Shown: positions 17,892 to 28,906, counted from the stretch's first letter. The stretch: DNA of 64,000 nucleotides from Aliidiomarina iranensis (GCF_003987135.1 NZ_PIPJ01000003.1:124001-188000); one strand, 5' to 3'. Notes: generated by a model from the sequence alone, not told the origin. A program made the numbers and translations.

Positions 17892-20483
17892 TTAACTTAC
17901 CACGATGTTAACAAGCTTACCGGGCACATAAATCACCTTCCGAACGGTTAAGCCTTCGGTGTATTTTTGTATTTGCGGTTGTTCAAGTGCCAGCTTTTCC
18001 ATTACTTCTTTACTGATATCCGCAGGCACTGTGAGTTTAGCTCTCACCTTGCCGTTCACTTGCAAAACAACAAGTTTTTCATCCTCTACCAGCGCTTGTG
18101 AATCTACCTCTGGCCACCCACTGAAGTTGATATCATCAGCATGCCCGAGCGCTTGCCACATCCGCTCACAGATATGCGGGGTAATTGGTGCGAGCATGAT
18201 AGTGATCGCATCCAGTGCTTCTTGCATTAATGCTTTATCATTCGCTGATTCAAGAGGCGCTTTTTGTAAATGATTGCTCAGTTCCATAATAGCCGCAATC
18301 GCAGTATTAAAATTCTGCCTCCGGCCCATATCATCGCTTACTTTGCTGATGGTTTTATGCACTTCGCGGCGCAGCGCTTTTTGTAAGCTATTCAACGCAT
18401 TGATATCGAGCTCAAAGTTACCAGCGTAATCTTGGAAATCATAAACCATTTTCCAAACTCGCTTGAGGAAGCGGTGAGCTCCTTCAACACCTGAATCCGA
18501 CCACTCCAAGGTAAGTTCTGGTGGTGCCGCAAACATCATAAATAAGCGCACAGTATCGGCGCCGTATTTATCTACCATGATTTGAGGGTCAATGCCGTTA
18601 TTCTTGGATTTCGACATTTTGCTGATGCCGGCATGAGTAACTGGCTCACCATCTTTACGATAAATGGCTTGAGTTACTTCGCCTTTCTCGTTGCGAGTAA
18701 TATCCACATCAACAGGCGAGAACCAAGATTTACCACCATTCGCATCTTCGCGGAAGTAACTATCGGCGAGCACCATACCTTGGCAAAGTAAGCGTTTAAA
18801 CGGTTCATCTGAGGCAACTAAGCCGGTATCGCGCATTAATTTGTGGAAAAAACGTGCATACAATAGATGCAAAATGGCATGTTCAATACCACCGATGTAC
18901 TGATCAACAGGCAACCAATAGTTTGCTTTTTCTGGGTCTAACATGCCTTCTTTGTGTTGCGGCGAGCAATAGCGAGCGTAATACCAGCTTGATTCCATGA
19001 AGGTATCAAAGGTATCGGTTTCATGCTCAGCAGGCATGCCGTTGTAAGTAGTTTTCCGCCACTCTGGGTTATCTTTAATGGGCGAGGTTACGCCATCCAT
19101 CACCACATCTTCGGGCAAGCGAACAGGTAACTCATTTTCTGGCACCGCAACTGAATCGCCATTTTCTAGATTCAGCATTGGAATTGGGGTTCCCCAATAA
19201 CGTTGGCGCGATACGCCCCAATCACGAAGGCGGAAGTTTACTTGGCGTTCGCCAACACCCATGTCTTGCAATTTATTAGCAATAGCAGAAAAGCCATCAG
19301 CTGAAGTTAAGCCGTTATACTCGCCGGAATTAATTAACGTACCCTTTTCAACCAGAGCGGCAACGGTGTAATCGTGGTCGGTGCCCGCATCGATTACCGG
19401 TTTAATGTTGAGTTTGTAAGTGGTAGCAAACTCGAAGTCCCGTTGATCATGCGCTGGTACCGCCATTACTGCACCAGTGCCGTAATCCATAAGAACAAAG
19501 TTAGCTACCCAAACTGGCACTGATTCGCCAGTAAGCGGATGTTTAGCTGTGTAGCCGGTGGCAATGCCGCGCTTTTCCATAGTTGCCAGCTCTGCTTCGG
19601 CTACTTTTTGTTGTTTACAACTCTCAACAAACTCGGATACTTCAGGGGTTTCAGCAGCCGCTTTTTGCGCTAATGGATGCTGCGCAGCCACAGCCATATA
19701 GGTTACGCCAAAAAGGGTATCTGGGCGCGTAGTGTAAACACTTAACGCCATATCTATCTGCTCTACTTGAAAGGTGATCTGGGCACCCTCGGAGCGGCCA
19801 ATCCAGTTTCGCTGCATCGCCTTTACTTGCTCAGGCCATTCATCAAGTTGCTCTAAATCTTGCAAAAGCTCATCGGCGTAGGCGGTGATTTTTACGAACC
19901 ACTGTGGAATTTCTTTTTGTTCAACTAACGCGCCTGAGCGCCAACCGCGGCCATCAATAACTTGCTCGTTGGCTAACACGGTTTGGTCTACCGGATCCCA
20001 GTTCACGGTAGAGTTCTTTTTATACACTAGGCCTTTTTCATAAAGCTTAGTGAAGAACCATTGCTCCCAGCGATAGTATTCTGGATCACAGGTAGCAAAC
20101 TCACGATCCCAATCGTAACCAAAACCAAGGGCTTTCAATTGGTTGCGCATATCGCCAATATTTTGGTAGGTCCATTTAGCCGGAGCTGATTTATTCTGAA
20201 TCGCTGCATTTTCTGCGGGCAAACCAAAGGCATCCCAACCAATAGGGTGAAGAACATTTTTTCCAAGTAAACGTTGATAGCGAGCAACAACATCACTAAG
20301 CGTGTAGTTACGCACATGGCCCATGTGTAACTTACCACTTGGATACGGAAACATTGATAAACAATAGAATTTCTCTTTGCTCTCATCTTCCGTTACCGTA
20401 AATACTTGGTCTTGTTCCCAACGCTGCTGTACTTCTGGTTCCAGTTGCGTTGGTTGATATTGTTCCTCAATTTTCCGCGTCAT
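17892..20483 (-). CDS. leuS: Leucyl-tRNA synthetase
   Basis: Class Ia aminoacyl-tRNA synthetase charging tRNA-Leu. The HIGH motif is in [15 protein letters not shown] and the KMSKS motif in [15 protein letters not shown]. The CP1 editing domain is recognisable by [16 protein letters not shown] and [15 protein letters not shown]. The C-terminal tail binds the tRNA. It has 863 residues, full length. Start ATG at 20483. Two of the five tRNAs in this window are its substrates. Confidence 0.98.
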   Translation of the reverse strand: MTRKIEEQYQPTQLEPEVQQRWEQDQVFTVTEDESKEKFYCLSMFPYPSGKLHMGHVRNYTLSDVVARYQRLLGKNVLHPIGWDAFGLPAENAAIQNKSAPAKWTYQNIGDMRNQLKALGFGYDWDREFATCDPEYYRWEQWFFTKLYEKGLVYKKNSTVNWDPVDQTVLANEQVIDGRGWRSGALVEQKEIPQWFVKITAYADELLQDLEQLDEWPEQVKAMQRNWIGRSEGAQITFQVEQIDMALSVYTTRPDTLFGVTYMAVAAQHPLAQKAAAETPEVSEFVESCKQQKVAEAELATMEKRGIATGYTAKHPLTGESVPVWVANFVLMDYGTGAVMAVPAHDQRDFEFATTYKLNIKPVIDAGTDHDYTVAALVEKGTLINSGEYNGLTSADGFSAIANKLQDMGVGERQVNFRLRDWGVSRQRYWGTPIPMLNLENGDSVAVPENELPVRLPEDVVMDGVTSPIKDNPEWRKTTYNGMPAEHETDTFDTFMESSWYYARYCSPQHKEGMLDPEKANYWLPVDQYIGGIEHAILHLLYARFFHKLMRDTGLVASDEPFKRLLCQGMVLADSYFREDANGGKSWFSPVDVDITRNEKGEVTQAIYRKDGEPVTHAGISKMSKSKNNGIDPQIMVDKYGADTVRLFMMFAAPPELTLEWSDSGVEGAHRFLKRVWKMVYDFQDYAGNFELDINALNSLQKALRREVHKTISKVSDDMGRRQNFNTAIAAIMELSNHLQKAPLESANDKALMQEALDAITIMLAPITPHICERMWQALGHADDINFSGWPEVDSQALVEDEKLVVLQVNGKVRAKLTVPADISKEVMEKLALEQPQIQKYTEGLTVRKVIYVPGKLVNIVVS

Positions 20484-20514
20484 TAAGTTACTACCTATTA
20501 CCTGAATTTAAACT

Positions 20515-20724
20515 TTAGGAATTAAAAATCATCGCTAACCACATCACTAACGCAATCACGATACCGCTAACGCCAAAAAAGAAGGCTTCGATCCGGCCAC
20601 GCGCTTTCGCTTCATTATCGAGTTCAGCGGCTGCTGGTAAACAACCCACAATCAGGCTTGCGACACCAAGGCCGGCAGAAGCAACTAAAACAGTAAATAA
20701 AATGGCATCAATTAAATTGCCCAT
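20515..20724 (-). CDS. Small two-helix membrane protein, unknown function
   Basis: A 69-residue protein with two predicted membrane helices (about residues 5-27 and 45-66), separated by a short charged loop, AELDNEAKARGRIEA. I do not recognise the family. The ATG at 20724 has an excellent ribosome site (AAGGA, seven-base spacing), which argues that it is a real gene. It lies 31 bases upstream of leuS and may be co-transcribed with it. Confidence 0.7.
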   Translation of the reverse strand: MGNLIDAILFTVLVASAGLGVASLIVGCLPAAAELDNEAKARGRIEAFFFGVSGIVIALVMWLAMIFNS

Positions 20725-20750
20725 AACGTTTTCCTTTTGATGATAGACCA

Positions 20751-20769
20751 AAGGGCTAATATAGCCCTT
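20751..20769 (-). terminator. Possible terminator after lnt
   Basis: AAGGGCT / AGCCCTT stem with a five-base loop, 40 bases after the lnt stop. The following U run is short, so its strength is doubtful. Confidence 0.45.
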
Positions 20770-20808
20770 AAGTGTATAGTTTTTCGATTAGGTTGACTAT
20801 GTTCGATA

Positions 20809-22383
20809 TCACGTTTTCTGACGAGCTTTTACACCTTTTTGCCACCGTAGACCAGGCAAGGCAACTAATATCGCTAAAAGCCAAGCCGGAAGTTCACCAA
20901 AACGTGCAAACAGGGTAGTGCCCTCTACCAAAACAACCCGAGTGCTGGCTACATCGGCTGTAAATTGCGGCAAGCGCACTACTGTATTACCTTGTTCATC
21001 AAACACGCCCGTAATCCCGTTGTTGGTTGCCCGTAACATTGGCCGGCCCAATTCACGTGCGCGCATACGGGCAATTTCTAAGTGTTGATGCGGGCCGTGA
21101 GAATCACCGAACCATGAATCATTACTTATGGTTAACAACAACTGAGTATCGGTTTGAAAGTTTGCTCTTATTTGCCGACTAAAGGCCACTTCAAAACAGA
21201 TGTTTGCCGCAATAGTAAAGCCGTTTGCATCAAGGTTTGGCTGAATAGATTCGCCACGGCTAAACGACGACATGGGCAAATTAAACAGCGGCGCAATTGG
21301 GCGCAATATCGATTCAAAGGGCACAAACTCACCAATGGGTAAAAGGTGATGCTTCCGGTATCGATTATCGTGGCGATAGAACCAAGAACCACCGGATTGT
21401 TCACCCATTACAATCATAGAGTTATAGAAGTCATTGGTGCGCCGATCTAGATCAATAATTCCGCTAATAAGAGTGGTTTCTTCCGCGAGTAACCGTTGGT
21501 CAAGTGCAGCTAATTGCTGTTGTGCGTGGGGCTCAATGTACGTAATGGCAGATTCTGGCCAAACGATTAAATCGTGATCGTAATAGCCTTCGGTTAACGC
21601 TAAATAAGTTTGTAGGTTTGGCCATTGCTGCTCAGGGTTCCATTTAAGCTCTTGCTCTACATTGCCCTGAACGAGTGCCACAGTGATGGTTTCACCGCTA
21701 GGCTGAATGGTACTAAACCTAGGCGCAAACCAAGCAAGTGAAAAAATAATTACAGGTACAAAAAGCCACTCTAAGCGTTTTCGTAAAATTGTTAATGCTA
21801 AGCTAATGGCGATAACCATGAGCAGTAAGCTAATCCCAATCTCACCGATATAAGGTGCTAAATTGCCCAGCGTTAAGGTGGTTTGCGAGTAACCTAAACT
21901 TAACCAAGGAAAGCCAGTGAGGAACCAGCCGCGCAGAAATTCGGTAATAAGCCAGATGATAGGCAGTAAAAGCAGGCTGTAACCGGATGCGAACTTGCGG
22001 CTGCGAAACCAAAGCCAACCCGCTAGGGCAGGGAATAGGGCGAGATACAAACACAGCAAAAGCATCAATAAAATCGAAAAGATAAGCGGTAAACCGCCAA
22101 ACTGATCAATGCTTACGAAAACCCAGCTCACTCCGGTAACAAACCAACCGACACCAAAGCAATAGCTAGTTAATGTAGCTTCTTTCGCGGTTTGGCTGCG
22201 CACCAAACCCAACAACCAAAATGCGAGTAAGAGTGGAACAAGCCAACCTTGTTGAAAGGGCGCGTAGGCGAATACCATGGCGCCGCCTGCCAAAAGCATA
22301 AGGCTGTTGCGCCACTTACTGTGAGTAAGAAACGGCTTATTTTGCAATACTTGAAGAAACCAAGCACTTACACCCTGTAACAT
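20809..22383 (-). CDS. lnt: Apolipoprotein N-acyltransferase
   Basis: Inner-membrane enzyme adding the third acyl chain to lipoproteins such as the LptE, RlpA, NlpI and LolB encoded here. An N-terminal bundle of hydrophobic helices is followed by a periplasmic nitrilase domain. The Glu of the triad is in PIGEFVPFE, the Lys in NRYRKHHLLP and the Cys in ANICFEVAF. I chose ATG 22383 (524 residues; E. coli has 512); a TTG at 22407 is also possible. It follows corC, the conserved pair. Confidence 0.95.
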   Translation of the reverse strand: MLQGVSAWFLQVLQNKPFLTHSKWRNSLMLLAGGAMVFAYAPFQQGWLVPLLLAFWLLGLVRSQTAKEATLTSYCFGVGWFVTGVSWVFVSIDQFGGLPLIFSILLMLLLCLYLALFPALAGWLWFRSRKFASGYSLLLLPIIWLITEFLRGWFLTGFPWLSLGYSQTTLTLGNLAPYIGEIGISLLLMVIAISLALTILRKRLEWLFVPVIIFSLAWFAPRFSTIQPSGETITVALVQGNVEQELKWNPEQQWPNLQTYLALTEGYYDHDLIVWPESAITYIEPHAQQQLAALDQRLLAEETTLISGIIDLDRRTNDFYNSMIVMGEQSGGSWFYRHDNRYRKHHLLPIGEFVPFESILRPIAPLFNLPMSSFSRGESIQPNLDANGFTIAANICFEVAFSRQIRANFQTDTQLLLTISNDSWFGDSHGPHQHLEIARMRARELGRPMLRATNNGITGVFDEQGNTVVRLPQFTADVASTRVVLVEGTTLFARFGELPAWLLAILVALPGLRWQKGVKARQKT

Positions 22384-22412
22384 CTTAGGCCAATCTCCAT
22401 CGCGCAATTACC

Positions 22413-23270
22413 TTAAGCTTCTGCCGGTAAAGAAACCTGTAGTTGTTGGATGCGGCGGCGATCGGCAGCCGTTACTTTAAAGGTTAATTCGCCAATCACT
22501 GTTGCTTCGCCAATTTCCGGTAAATGGCCAAAATTGTGCGCCACTAAACCACCAATGGTATCGTATTCATCATCGGCAAACTCTGTATGAAAGAATTCGT
22601 TAAAATCTTCGATAGTGGTTAAGGCTTTAACGGCGAAGCGAGAGTTATTGATCCGACGAATATCGCTACTTGAATCCTCATCGTCGGTTTCATCTTCGAT
22701 TTCGCCAACAATTTCTTCTAGGATATCTTCAATGGTTACTAGGCCCGATACACCACCATATTCATCTACAACAATGGCCATATGGTAGCGTTTTGAGCGG
22801 AACTCTTTGAGTAGGGCATCAACGCGTTTGCTCTCTGGAACAATTACGGCAGGGCGCATTACTTGCGCCAACGAGAAAGGTTCATCAACCATGTTGAAGC
22901 CGTAACTGAGCAAATCTTTAGCCAGTAACACACCTTCAATATGGTCTTTATTTTCACTCACTACCGGGTAACGAGAGTGCTGAGTTTGAATAACCGTAGG
23001 TAGAAACTCTTCCACACTTTGGTTTTTATCAATGGTTACCATTTGTGAGCGAGGAATCATGATATCGCGAACTTTAAGTTCAGCTACATCAAGCACACCC
23101 TCTATCATTTCTTTTGTATCTAAATCGATCAGATCGCGATTCTCCGCGTCCTGAATCATATCCACCAGCTCTTCTCTGCTGGTAGGCTCACCGTTAAAAG
23201 CCTGAAGTAGTTTTTGAGCCCAGGTTTTACGCGGTGAACCGTTCCCTGGGTGGGGTTTGTCATCGTTCAT
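22413..23270 (-). CDS. corC: CorC/YbeX-type CBS-domain protein
   Basis: Cytoplasmic protein linked to magnesium/cobalt efflux and, in later work, to ribosome biogenesis (YbeX). Two CBS domains (about residues 70-195, with [15 protein letters not shown] and [25 protein letters not shown]) are followed by an acidic linker and a C-terminal CorC_HlyC transporter-associated domain ([21 protein letters not shown]). It has 285 residues, close to 292 in E. coli. It lies between ybeY and lnt. Confidence 0.95.
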   Translation of the reverse strand: MNDDKPHPGNGSPRKTWAQKLLQAFNGEPTSREELVDMIQDAENRDLIDLDTKEMIEGVLDVAELKVRDIMIPRSQMVTIDKNQSVEEFLPTVIQTQHSRYPVVSENKDHIEGVLLAKDLLSYGFNMVDEPFSLAQVMRPAVIVPESKRVDALLKEFRSKRYHMAIVVDEYGGVSGLVTIEDILEEIVGEIEDETDDEDSSSDIRRINNSRFAVKALTTIEDFNEFFHTEFADDEYDTIGGLVAHNFGHLPEIGEATVIGELTFKVTAADRRRIQQLQVSLPAEA

Positions 23271-23276
23271 CGATGT

Positions 23277-23786
23277 TTACTCGCTCCTCGAGTGATTAAC
23301 AGGCGCTGGCGCCGATTGTTCATTAAGATACGGATCAGGAATGGAAAATTGCGCTAAGATGCGCGCTTCTAAACTTTCCATCTCATCCGCTTCTGCTGCT
23401 TCTATATGGTCATAACCTAGCAGATGCAAGGTGCCATGAACAACAAGATGCGCAAAGTGGTGTTGAAATGCAATGTTTTGTGCCGTTGCTTCCGCCTGTA
23501 ACACCGGTTCGCAGATAATAATATCACCTAATAACGGCACGTCTAGCTGTATGCCATCGGGTAAGGCTTCACCAAATGGAAAAGATAAAACATTGGTGGG
23601 TTTATCTTTGCCCCGGTATTCACGGTTCAATGTTTGTACTTCATCCGCGTCACTAATTCGAATTGTCATCTCAGCAGTTTCTAACTCGTGATGATGCAAC
23701 ACAGCACTCGCCCACTGAATGATTTCGGCATCTGGGGGCTGGTTTGGTGTCTCTACTGCTCGTTGGATATCAATATGAAAACTCAT
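23277..23786 (-). CDS. ybeY: Endoribonuclease YbeY (16S rRNA maturation)
   Basis: Single-strand endoribonuclease needed for 16S rRNA 3'-end processing and ribosome quality control. The zinc-binding motif HGTLHLLGYDH (three His) is intact and preceded by the conserved NVLSFPF. It has 169 residues; the C-terminal 15 or so residues are a loose tail. It starts two bases after ybeZ and precedes corC, an arrangement known from E. coli. Confidence 0.96.
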   Translation of the reverse strand: MSFHIDIQRAVETPNQPPDAEIIQWASAVLHHHELETAEMTIRISDADEVQTLNREYRGKDKPTNVLSFPFGEALPDGIQLDVPLLGDIIICEPVLQAEATAQNIAFQHHFAHLVVHGTLHLLGYDHIEAAEADEMESLEARILAQFSIPDPYLNEQSAPAPVNHSRSE

Positions 23787-23788
23787 GT

Positions 23789-24874
23789 CTATTGCTCGCC
23801 TGCGCCGGTGCTGCTGGCCACAACTTTTGCGCTATCCCGCTTTTCGGCAGCCGCTTTACGATATTCATTCGCTTTTCGTTCTTCTTCAGCTTTACTGGCG
23901 AGCTCAAACTTTTCATAAGCTACTACAACGCGCTGCACTACCGGATGGCGCACAACGTCTTTGGCGTTAAAGAAGGTAAAACTAATGCCATCAATATCAT
24001 TGAGTACTTCAATGGCCTGCCTCAGGCCTGATTTTTGACCACGAGGTAAATCAATCTGAGTAATATCGCCGGTAATTACCGCCCGCGAGTTAAAACCGAT
24101 GCGCGTTAAAAACATCTTCATTTGCTCGGGTGTGGTGTTTTGGCTTTCATCAAGAATAATGAAGGCGTCATTCAGGGTACGGCCACGCATGTAGGCAAGC
24201 GGGGCGATCTCAATAATGTTGCGCTCCAAGAGTTTCTCAACCTTTTCAAATCCCAACATTTCAAACAGAGCATCGTAGAGAGGACGTAGGTAAGGATCTA
24301 CTTTTTGCGCTAAATCACCCGGTAAAAAGCCAAGTTTTTCACCGGCCTCAACCGCTGGTCGAGTAAGCAGAATGCGGCGCACTTCTTGGCGTTCTAGCGC
24401 ATCAACTGCGGCAGCCACCGCTAAATACGTTTTCCCGGTGCCGGCAGGGCCAACACCAAAATTGATGTCGTTAGTAACGATCGCGCGCACGTAGCCCTGC
24501 TGATTTTTATTGCGTGGTTTAACCAGCCCGCGTTTAGTTTTAATCAGCGTCATGGGGTCGTCTTCCGGCCCCTCGTCTTGCTCTAACGCGTTACTCTCTT
24601 GAATCGCCAGGTGCACTTGATTAGGGTCAACCGCTTTTTGTTGGCCACGCACTGGTGCCGTTTCAATATATAGGTTTTTGAGAATCTCTTGCGTGGCGCG
24701 CAAAGCCGCAGGCTCACCAATAATCCGAAAGTGGTTATTGTTTTGCACAACTTCAACGCCCAATCGCCGCTCAATGTGCTGAATGTTATCGTTAAACGGA
24801 CCACATAAACCAGCTAAACGCTGGCTATCAGCAGGTTCAAGATATAAATCTACACTCTCAACAGAATTACTCAA
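23789..24874 (-). CDS. ybeZ: PhoH-like ATPase YbeZ (PhoL)
   Basis: Cytoplasmic PhoH-family ATPase, thought to work with YbeY in RNA metabolism. The Walker A motif is FGVGPAGTGKTYLAVAAAV and the Walker B is DAFIILDESQN; ITGDITQIDLPRGQKSGL is the family signature. An N-terminal KH-like region precedes the ATPase. It has 361 residues. It forms a tight operon with miaB upstream and ybeY downstream. Confidence 0.95.
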   Translation of the reverse strand: MSNSVESVDLYLEPADSQRLAGLCGPFNDNIQHIERRLGVEVVQNNNHFRIIGEPAALRATQEILKNLYIETAPVRGQQKAVDPNQVHLAIQESNALEQDEGPEDDPMTLIKTKRGLVKPRNKNQQGYVRAIVTNDINFGVGPAGTGKTYLAVAAAVDALERQEVRRILLTRPAVEAGEKLGFLPGDLAQKVDPYLRPLYDALFEMLGFEKVEKLLERNIIEIAPLAYMRGRTLNDAFIILDESQNTTPEQMKMFLTRIGFNSRAVITGDITQIDLPRGQKSGLRQAIEVLNDIDGISFTFFNAKDVVRHPVVQRVVVAYEKFELASKAEEERKANEYRKAAAEKRDSAKVVASSTGAGEQ

Positions 24875-24899
24875 CCAATCCTCTCAATGTCTTTAATAA

Positions 24900-26342
24900 T
24901 TAGCTTGTAGGTGAAACTGGATTAAAATGAGCAACACCTAATTCATCGGCAGCTTCCGGGTTCCGCGCCAAAATTGCTTGTGGCGCAGTATCAATGCGCA
25001 AGCCCATTTCGTGCTCTTCTCGAATTAAATCGCCGCGTAGTGAGTTTGGTAATGCTTCAGTAATTAAAACATCCACAAACTTACCAATCATATCAGGGCG
25101 GCCCTCAAAATTTACAACCCTGTTATTCTCAGTACGGCCACTCAGTTCCATTGGATTCTTCTTCGATGGGCCGATTACCAGAATGCGTTGCTCAGTGTTG
25201 AGCATTTGCCGCGCATGCCGTTGTGCTTGTTGATTAATGCGTTGCTGTAATAATTGCAAACGATCTTTCTTAGTTTGTTCAGTTACGTCGTCTGGCAAAT
25301 CCGCCGCCGGCGTTCCGGGCCGAGCGCTATAAATAAAACTGAAACTTAAATCGAAATCGATCGCTTGAATTAAATCCATAGTTGCTTCGAAATCCGCATC
25401 GGTTTCACCGGGAAAGCCAATAATAAAATCAGAAGACATCGCCATATTAGGGCGTACTTTCTTCAATTTACGAATCTGTGATTTATATTCAATCGCCGTG
25501 TGGCCACGTTTCATTAACGCCAGCACTCGATCAGAACCGCTTTGTACAGGCAAATGCAAATGATTAACCAGCTCTGGGATAGTTTCATAGGCAGCAATGA
25601 TATCGTCGGTAAATTCTACCGGATGAGATGTGGTGTAGCGAATTCTGTCAATGCCATCAATAGCAGCAATTAAATGCAATAATTCAGCGAACGTACAAAT
25701 ATCACCATCGTGATGGGGGCCGCGAAATGCATTCACGTTTTGCCCGAGTAAATTAACTTCTCGAACACCTTGTTCAGCGAGTTGCGCAATTTCGTATAAC
25801 ACGTCATCTACCGGGCGGCTCACTTCTTCGCCGCGTGTGTAGGGTACTACGCAGAACGTACAATACTTACTACAGCCTTCCATGATCGATACGAAAGCGG
25901 TTGGGCCTTCGGCAATAGGATCAGGTAGGCGATCGAATTTCTCGATTTCGGGAAATGAAATATCAATTACCGAGCCGCTACCTTCGCTCAGTTCTTTCAA
26001 CATGGCCGGCAAGCGGTGAAGCGTTTGTGGGCCAAAAACCAAATCAACGAAGGGCGCACGGGCACGAATCGCGGCACCCTCTTGGGAAGCAACGCAACCA
26101 CCAACGCCGATCACTAAATCGGGTTTATCTTGTTTGAGTAATTTCCAGCGGCCGAGCTGATGAAATACCTTTTCTTGCGCTTTTTCGCGAATTGAGCAGG
26201 TGTTTAGAAGAATTAAATCAGCATCTTCAGCTTCAGCTGTTGGCTCGTAACCGAGGTGTGCATGCAGTAGATCCGCCATTTTGCCGGAATCATACTCGTT
26301 CATTTGGCAACCCCAGGTTTTGATATAGACCTTTTTACTCAT
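24900..26342 (-). CDS. miaB: tRNA-2-methylthio-N6-isopentenyladenosine-37 synthase
   Basis: Radical SAM methylthiotransferase modifying A37 of tRNAs that read U-starting codons. The N-terminal cluster cysteines are in [19 protein letters not shown] and GGCVAS, the radical SAM CxxxCxxC is CSKYCTFC followed by VVPYTRG, and a C-terminal TRAM domain is present. I chose ATG 26342 ([11 protein letters not shown]; 480 residues, E. coli 474) over the upstream 26372. It heads the ybeZ-ybeY-corC-lnt operon. Confidence 0.96.
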   Translation of the reverse strand: MSKKVYIKTWGCQMNEYDSGKMADLLHAHLGYEPTAEAEDADLILLNTCSIREKAQEKVFHQLGRWKLLKQDKPDLVIGVGGCVASQEGAAIRARAPFVDLVFGPQTLHRLPAMLKELSEGSGSVIDISFPEIEKFDRLPDPIAEGPTAFVSIMEGCSKYCTFCVVPYTRGEEVSRPVDDVLYEIAQLAEQGVREVNLLGQNVNAFRGPHHDGDICTFAELLHLIAAIDGIDRIRYTTSHPVEFTDDIIAAYETIPELVNHLHLPVQSGSDRVLALMKRGHTAIEYKSQIRKLKKVRPNMAMSSDFIIGFPGETDADFEATMDLIQAIDFDLSFSFIYSARPGTPAADLPDDVTEQTKKDRLQLLQQRINQQAQRHARQMLNTEQRILVIGPSKKNPMELSGRTENNRVVNFEGRPDMIGKFVDVLITEALPNSLRGDLIREEHEMGLRIDTAPQAILARNPEAADELGVAHFNPVSPTS

Positions 26343-26438
26343 AACCTTGTTTTCATTCCACCGCTTGTACAAAAGGGAGCGTATTCTACCTTGTTCGCAA
26401 TTCGTACGCTACCTCGGTTGCTAGATAGCCATTGAATT

Positions 26439-27320
26439 TTAGCGGGATTCTCTACTGGCAACTGCGCTCGATCTGCCACCATGCCGGATTGCGGCATAAC
26501 CCGCTGCAATGATCACCAATGAGCCTAAAAACATGTTCAAGGTAAATGCCTCGCCCCACACTAAATATCCGATTAAGCCGGCGAATAGTACCGAACTGTA
26601 GGTAAAAACGCCTACCTGGGAGGGGGGTGCAATACTAAATGCTCGGGTCATAGTAAGTTGTCCAAGTACCGCGAAGAAGCCCATAAGGGCAACCCCAAGC
26701 CAGAGTTCTAGGCTTAGTGTTTGCCAATTGAGGAGAACAGGAATGGCCGTCATTACCGTGGCGAAAAAGGAAAAATAAAATACGATTTTACTCGGCGATT
26801 CGGTGCTAGCCATTTGCCGAATGATGGTTTTTGTTGCCGCTGCAAGCGCAGCTGCCAACACAGCCAGAAACATAATGGCAGGGAAAGGGCTGGTAAATGG
26901 ATTTAAAAAGATTAAAACACCAAAGAACCCAAGGCCAATCGCGAACCAAAGGCGATTGGAAATGCGTTCACGAAGCCAAATGAAACTAATAATAGGAATA
27001 AAGAACGGAGCCATCAGTAGCACTAAAGTGGCTTTTGCTAAAGGTACTTGTGAAATCACGAGAAAGAATAAATACATTGCACTCACGCCAGCGATGCCAC
27101 GAAACACATGTAATCGTAACTGCGAGGTTTTAAAGGCGCTGTGGCGTTTTCGAATGAGCCAAGGGATTAAGATTAAGAAAGCAAAAAAATTACGGAAAAA
27201 TACCAAATGAAAGAAGGGTACATCGGGGGTGAGGTGTTTAACCATAGCGCTTGTGCCTGCGAAACATAATTCGGCGAATAATAAGAGCGCGGAAGCGAGA
27301 ATTACCGGATTCAGAAACAC
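26439..27320 (-). CDS. EamA-family (DMT) transporter
   Basis: Inner-membrane protein with about ten predicted helices arranged as two EamA repeats (roughly residues 8-140 and 150-280). Such proteins export or import small metabolites, but the substrate cannot be told from sequence. The internal repeat and the short charged C-terminus (RHGGRSSAVASRESR) are normal for the group. It lies between miaB and the divergent ubiF-like gene. It is an insertion relative to E. coli, where ubiF directly adjoins miaB. Confidence 0.88.
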   Translation of the reverse strand: MFLNPVILASALLLFAELCFAGTSAMVKHLTPDVPFFHLVFFRNFFAFLILIPWLIRKRHSAFKTSQLRLHVFRGIAGVSAMYLFFLVISQVPLAKATLVLLMAPFFIPIISFIWLRERISNRLWFAIGLGFFGVLIFLNPFTSPFPAIMFLAVLAAALAAATKTIIRQMASTESPSKIVFYFSFFATVMTAIPVLLNWQTLSLELWLGVALMGFFAVLGQLTMTRAFSIAPPSQVGVFTYSSVLFAGLIGYLVWGEAFTLNMFLGSLVIIAAGYAAIRHGGRSSAVASRESR

Positions 27321-27498
27321 CTCGGTGATAGATCATTGAGCTTTGGAACGTATCATAACATGAGACTAAATGTTTCCCGTTAAAATTAGTGTCTAATTTG
27401 TTGGCGCCGCGGTCGTTGTGGCCTAATTTATGGTAGCCTTAGTGGGTGTGTTTGGCATTAGAATGCTATGAGCGAACGTAAAAAAGAGAGTGATAGCT

Positions 27499-28737
27499 GT
27501 GAATGAAATGGCAACTAAATCTGAAAATGTAAGTTTACCTTGGGTTGTTGTGGGTGGTGGCATGGTGGGTGGTGCAATGGCATTAGCCATCGCCGAATCA
27601 GGCCGGAGAGTAGTTGTGCTAGAGCCTTACCCAGAAACCGAGTTTGCTATCAATAGTGCTTACGATCTTAGGATTTCAGCTATCACCGCCGATAACATTG
27701 CCTTGCTGGAGAGTTTAGGTGTTTGGCCACAAGTACAAGCATTACGAGCGCAGCCTTTTATGCAACTAGCCGTACGTGAGCAAGGGAGTGAATGGCTTAG
27801 CTTTGCTAGCGAAACTTCACAGCCTTTGGGCTATATGGTTGAAAATAAAGCATTGCAATCGGTACTTACTGAACGTTTGCGAACCCACGCTTTGGTTGAT
27901 TATCGAACAGAGGGCTTCACATCTATTGTGGCGGCAAAACCGCAAGTACAAATTAAAAACGGTGTTGGTGAAAGTGAACAGCCTGAAAAATCAGCAGGGT
28001 ATGTTGTAACATCTTCTGGCGCTGAAATTGCGTATCAATATTTAATTGGCGCCGATGGCGTTAACTCGAATGTGCGAAGTGCAGCCGGCATTGGCACAGC
28101 AGGATCAAGTTACCAAGAACGTTGTTTACTCGCCACAGTTAAGCTTGCCGAAGAAATACCACCAGAAACATGGCAAATATTTGCAGGTAACGAAGTTCAT
28201 GCATTGTTGCCGTTAGCAAACCAGCAGGCCTGTTTAATTCTCTACGCAGATACAGCCGTAATTAAGGGTTGGCCTAAGGATGCTATTGAGGCCGAACTAA
28301 GCGAGCGTTTTAGTAAGGAGATTGGTGATTTTCAGTTACAAAATGCGGCGAGTTTCCCCTTAAAGCATCAACATGCTTTGGCTTATTTCAATAGCGCGCT
28401 GCGTACTTTGATTATCGGTGATGCCGCTCATGGTGTGCACCCTTTAGCCGGGCAAGGTGTAAATTTGGGTTTGCGAGATGTTGCAGCGGTTCGCGATCTA
28501 CTCACTCAGCTAGCTGACGAGAATATTAATTTCAGAGTTAAGCTTGAGCGCGCTTTAAAGCATCGGCAGTTCGAAAATTTAGCAATGGGGCAGGGGTTGG
28601 ATACTATTGCTCGGGTATTCCGTGCTCAGCATCCAGTTCTAAAATTTGCTCGCCGATCATTGTTTTCAGTGATGGCGCAGAGCAAACCTTTACGAAAATT
28701 CGTAGGGCGGTTTGCGGGTGCGGCATTCGCGAAATAA
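27499..28737 (+). CDS. ubiF: UbiF/UbiH-family FAD-dependent hydroxylase (ubiquinone synthesis)
   Basis: Flavin monooxygenase that hydroxylates a ring position in ubiquinone biosynthesis. The FAD-binding GxGxxG is VVVGGGMVGGAMALAIAESGR, the family DG motif is LIGADGVNSNVRS and the GD motif is LIIGDAAHGVHPLAGQGVNLG. The location beside miaB and the Met-Leu-Gln tRNA cluster matches E. coli ubiF; a different UbiH-group position is possible from sequence alone. I chose GTG 27499, preceded by AGAGAG at eight bases; GTG 27490 and ATG 27508 are alternatives. Confidence 0.9.
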   Translation: MNEMATKSENVSLPWVVVGGGMVGGAMALAIAESGRRVVVLEPYPETEFAINSAYDLRISAITADNIALLESLGVWPQVQALRAQPFMQLAVREQGSEWLSFASETSQPLGYMVENKALQSVLTERLRTHALVDYRTEGFTSIVAAKPQVQIKNGVGESEQPEKSAGYVVTSSGAEIAYQYLIGADGVNSNVRSAAGIGTAGSSYQERCLLATVKLAEEIPPETWQIFAGNEVHALLPLANQQACLILYADTAVIKGWPKDAIEAELSERFSKEIGDFQLQNAASFPLKHQHALAYFNSALRTLIIGDAAHGVHPLAGQGVNLGLRDVAAVRDLLTQLADENINFRVKLERALKHRQFENLAMGQGLDTIARVFRAQHPVLKFARRSLFSVMAQSKPLRKFVGRFAGAAFAK

Positions 28738-28798
28738 TCAACGAGATAGCATGAGGGCTTTGTAGCAAGTTCTAAGGTATTTTCCATAAGCGCTGAAT

Positions 28799-28885
28799 TG
28801 GTGCGGAGAGAGGGACTCGAACCCTCACATCCTTTCGGACACTAGCACCTGAAGCTAGCGCGTCTACCAATTCCGCCACCACCGC
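28799..28885 (-). tRNA. tRNA-Leu (CAG)
   Basis: The anticodon loop TTCAGGT gives CAG, flanked by a CTAGC/GCTAG stem. The long variable arm is typical of class II tRNA, the T loop is TTCGAGT, and CCA is encoded. The acceptor stem GCGGTGG / TCTCCGC has a U5-U68 mismatch and a G7-U66 wobble, unlike the neighbouring tRNA-Leu(TAG). Confidence 0.95.
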
Positions 28886-28906
28886 AATTCAGTACTTATC
28901 AGAAAT

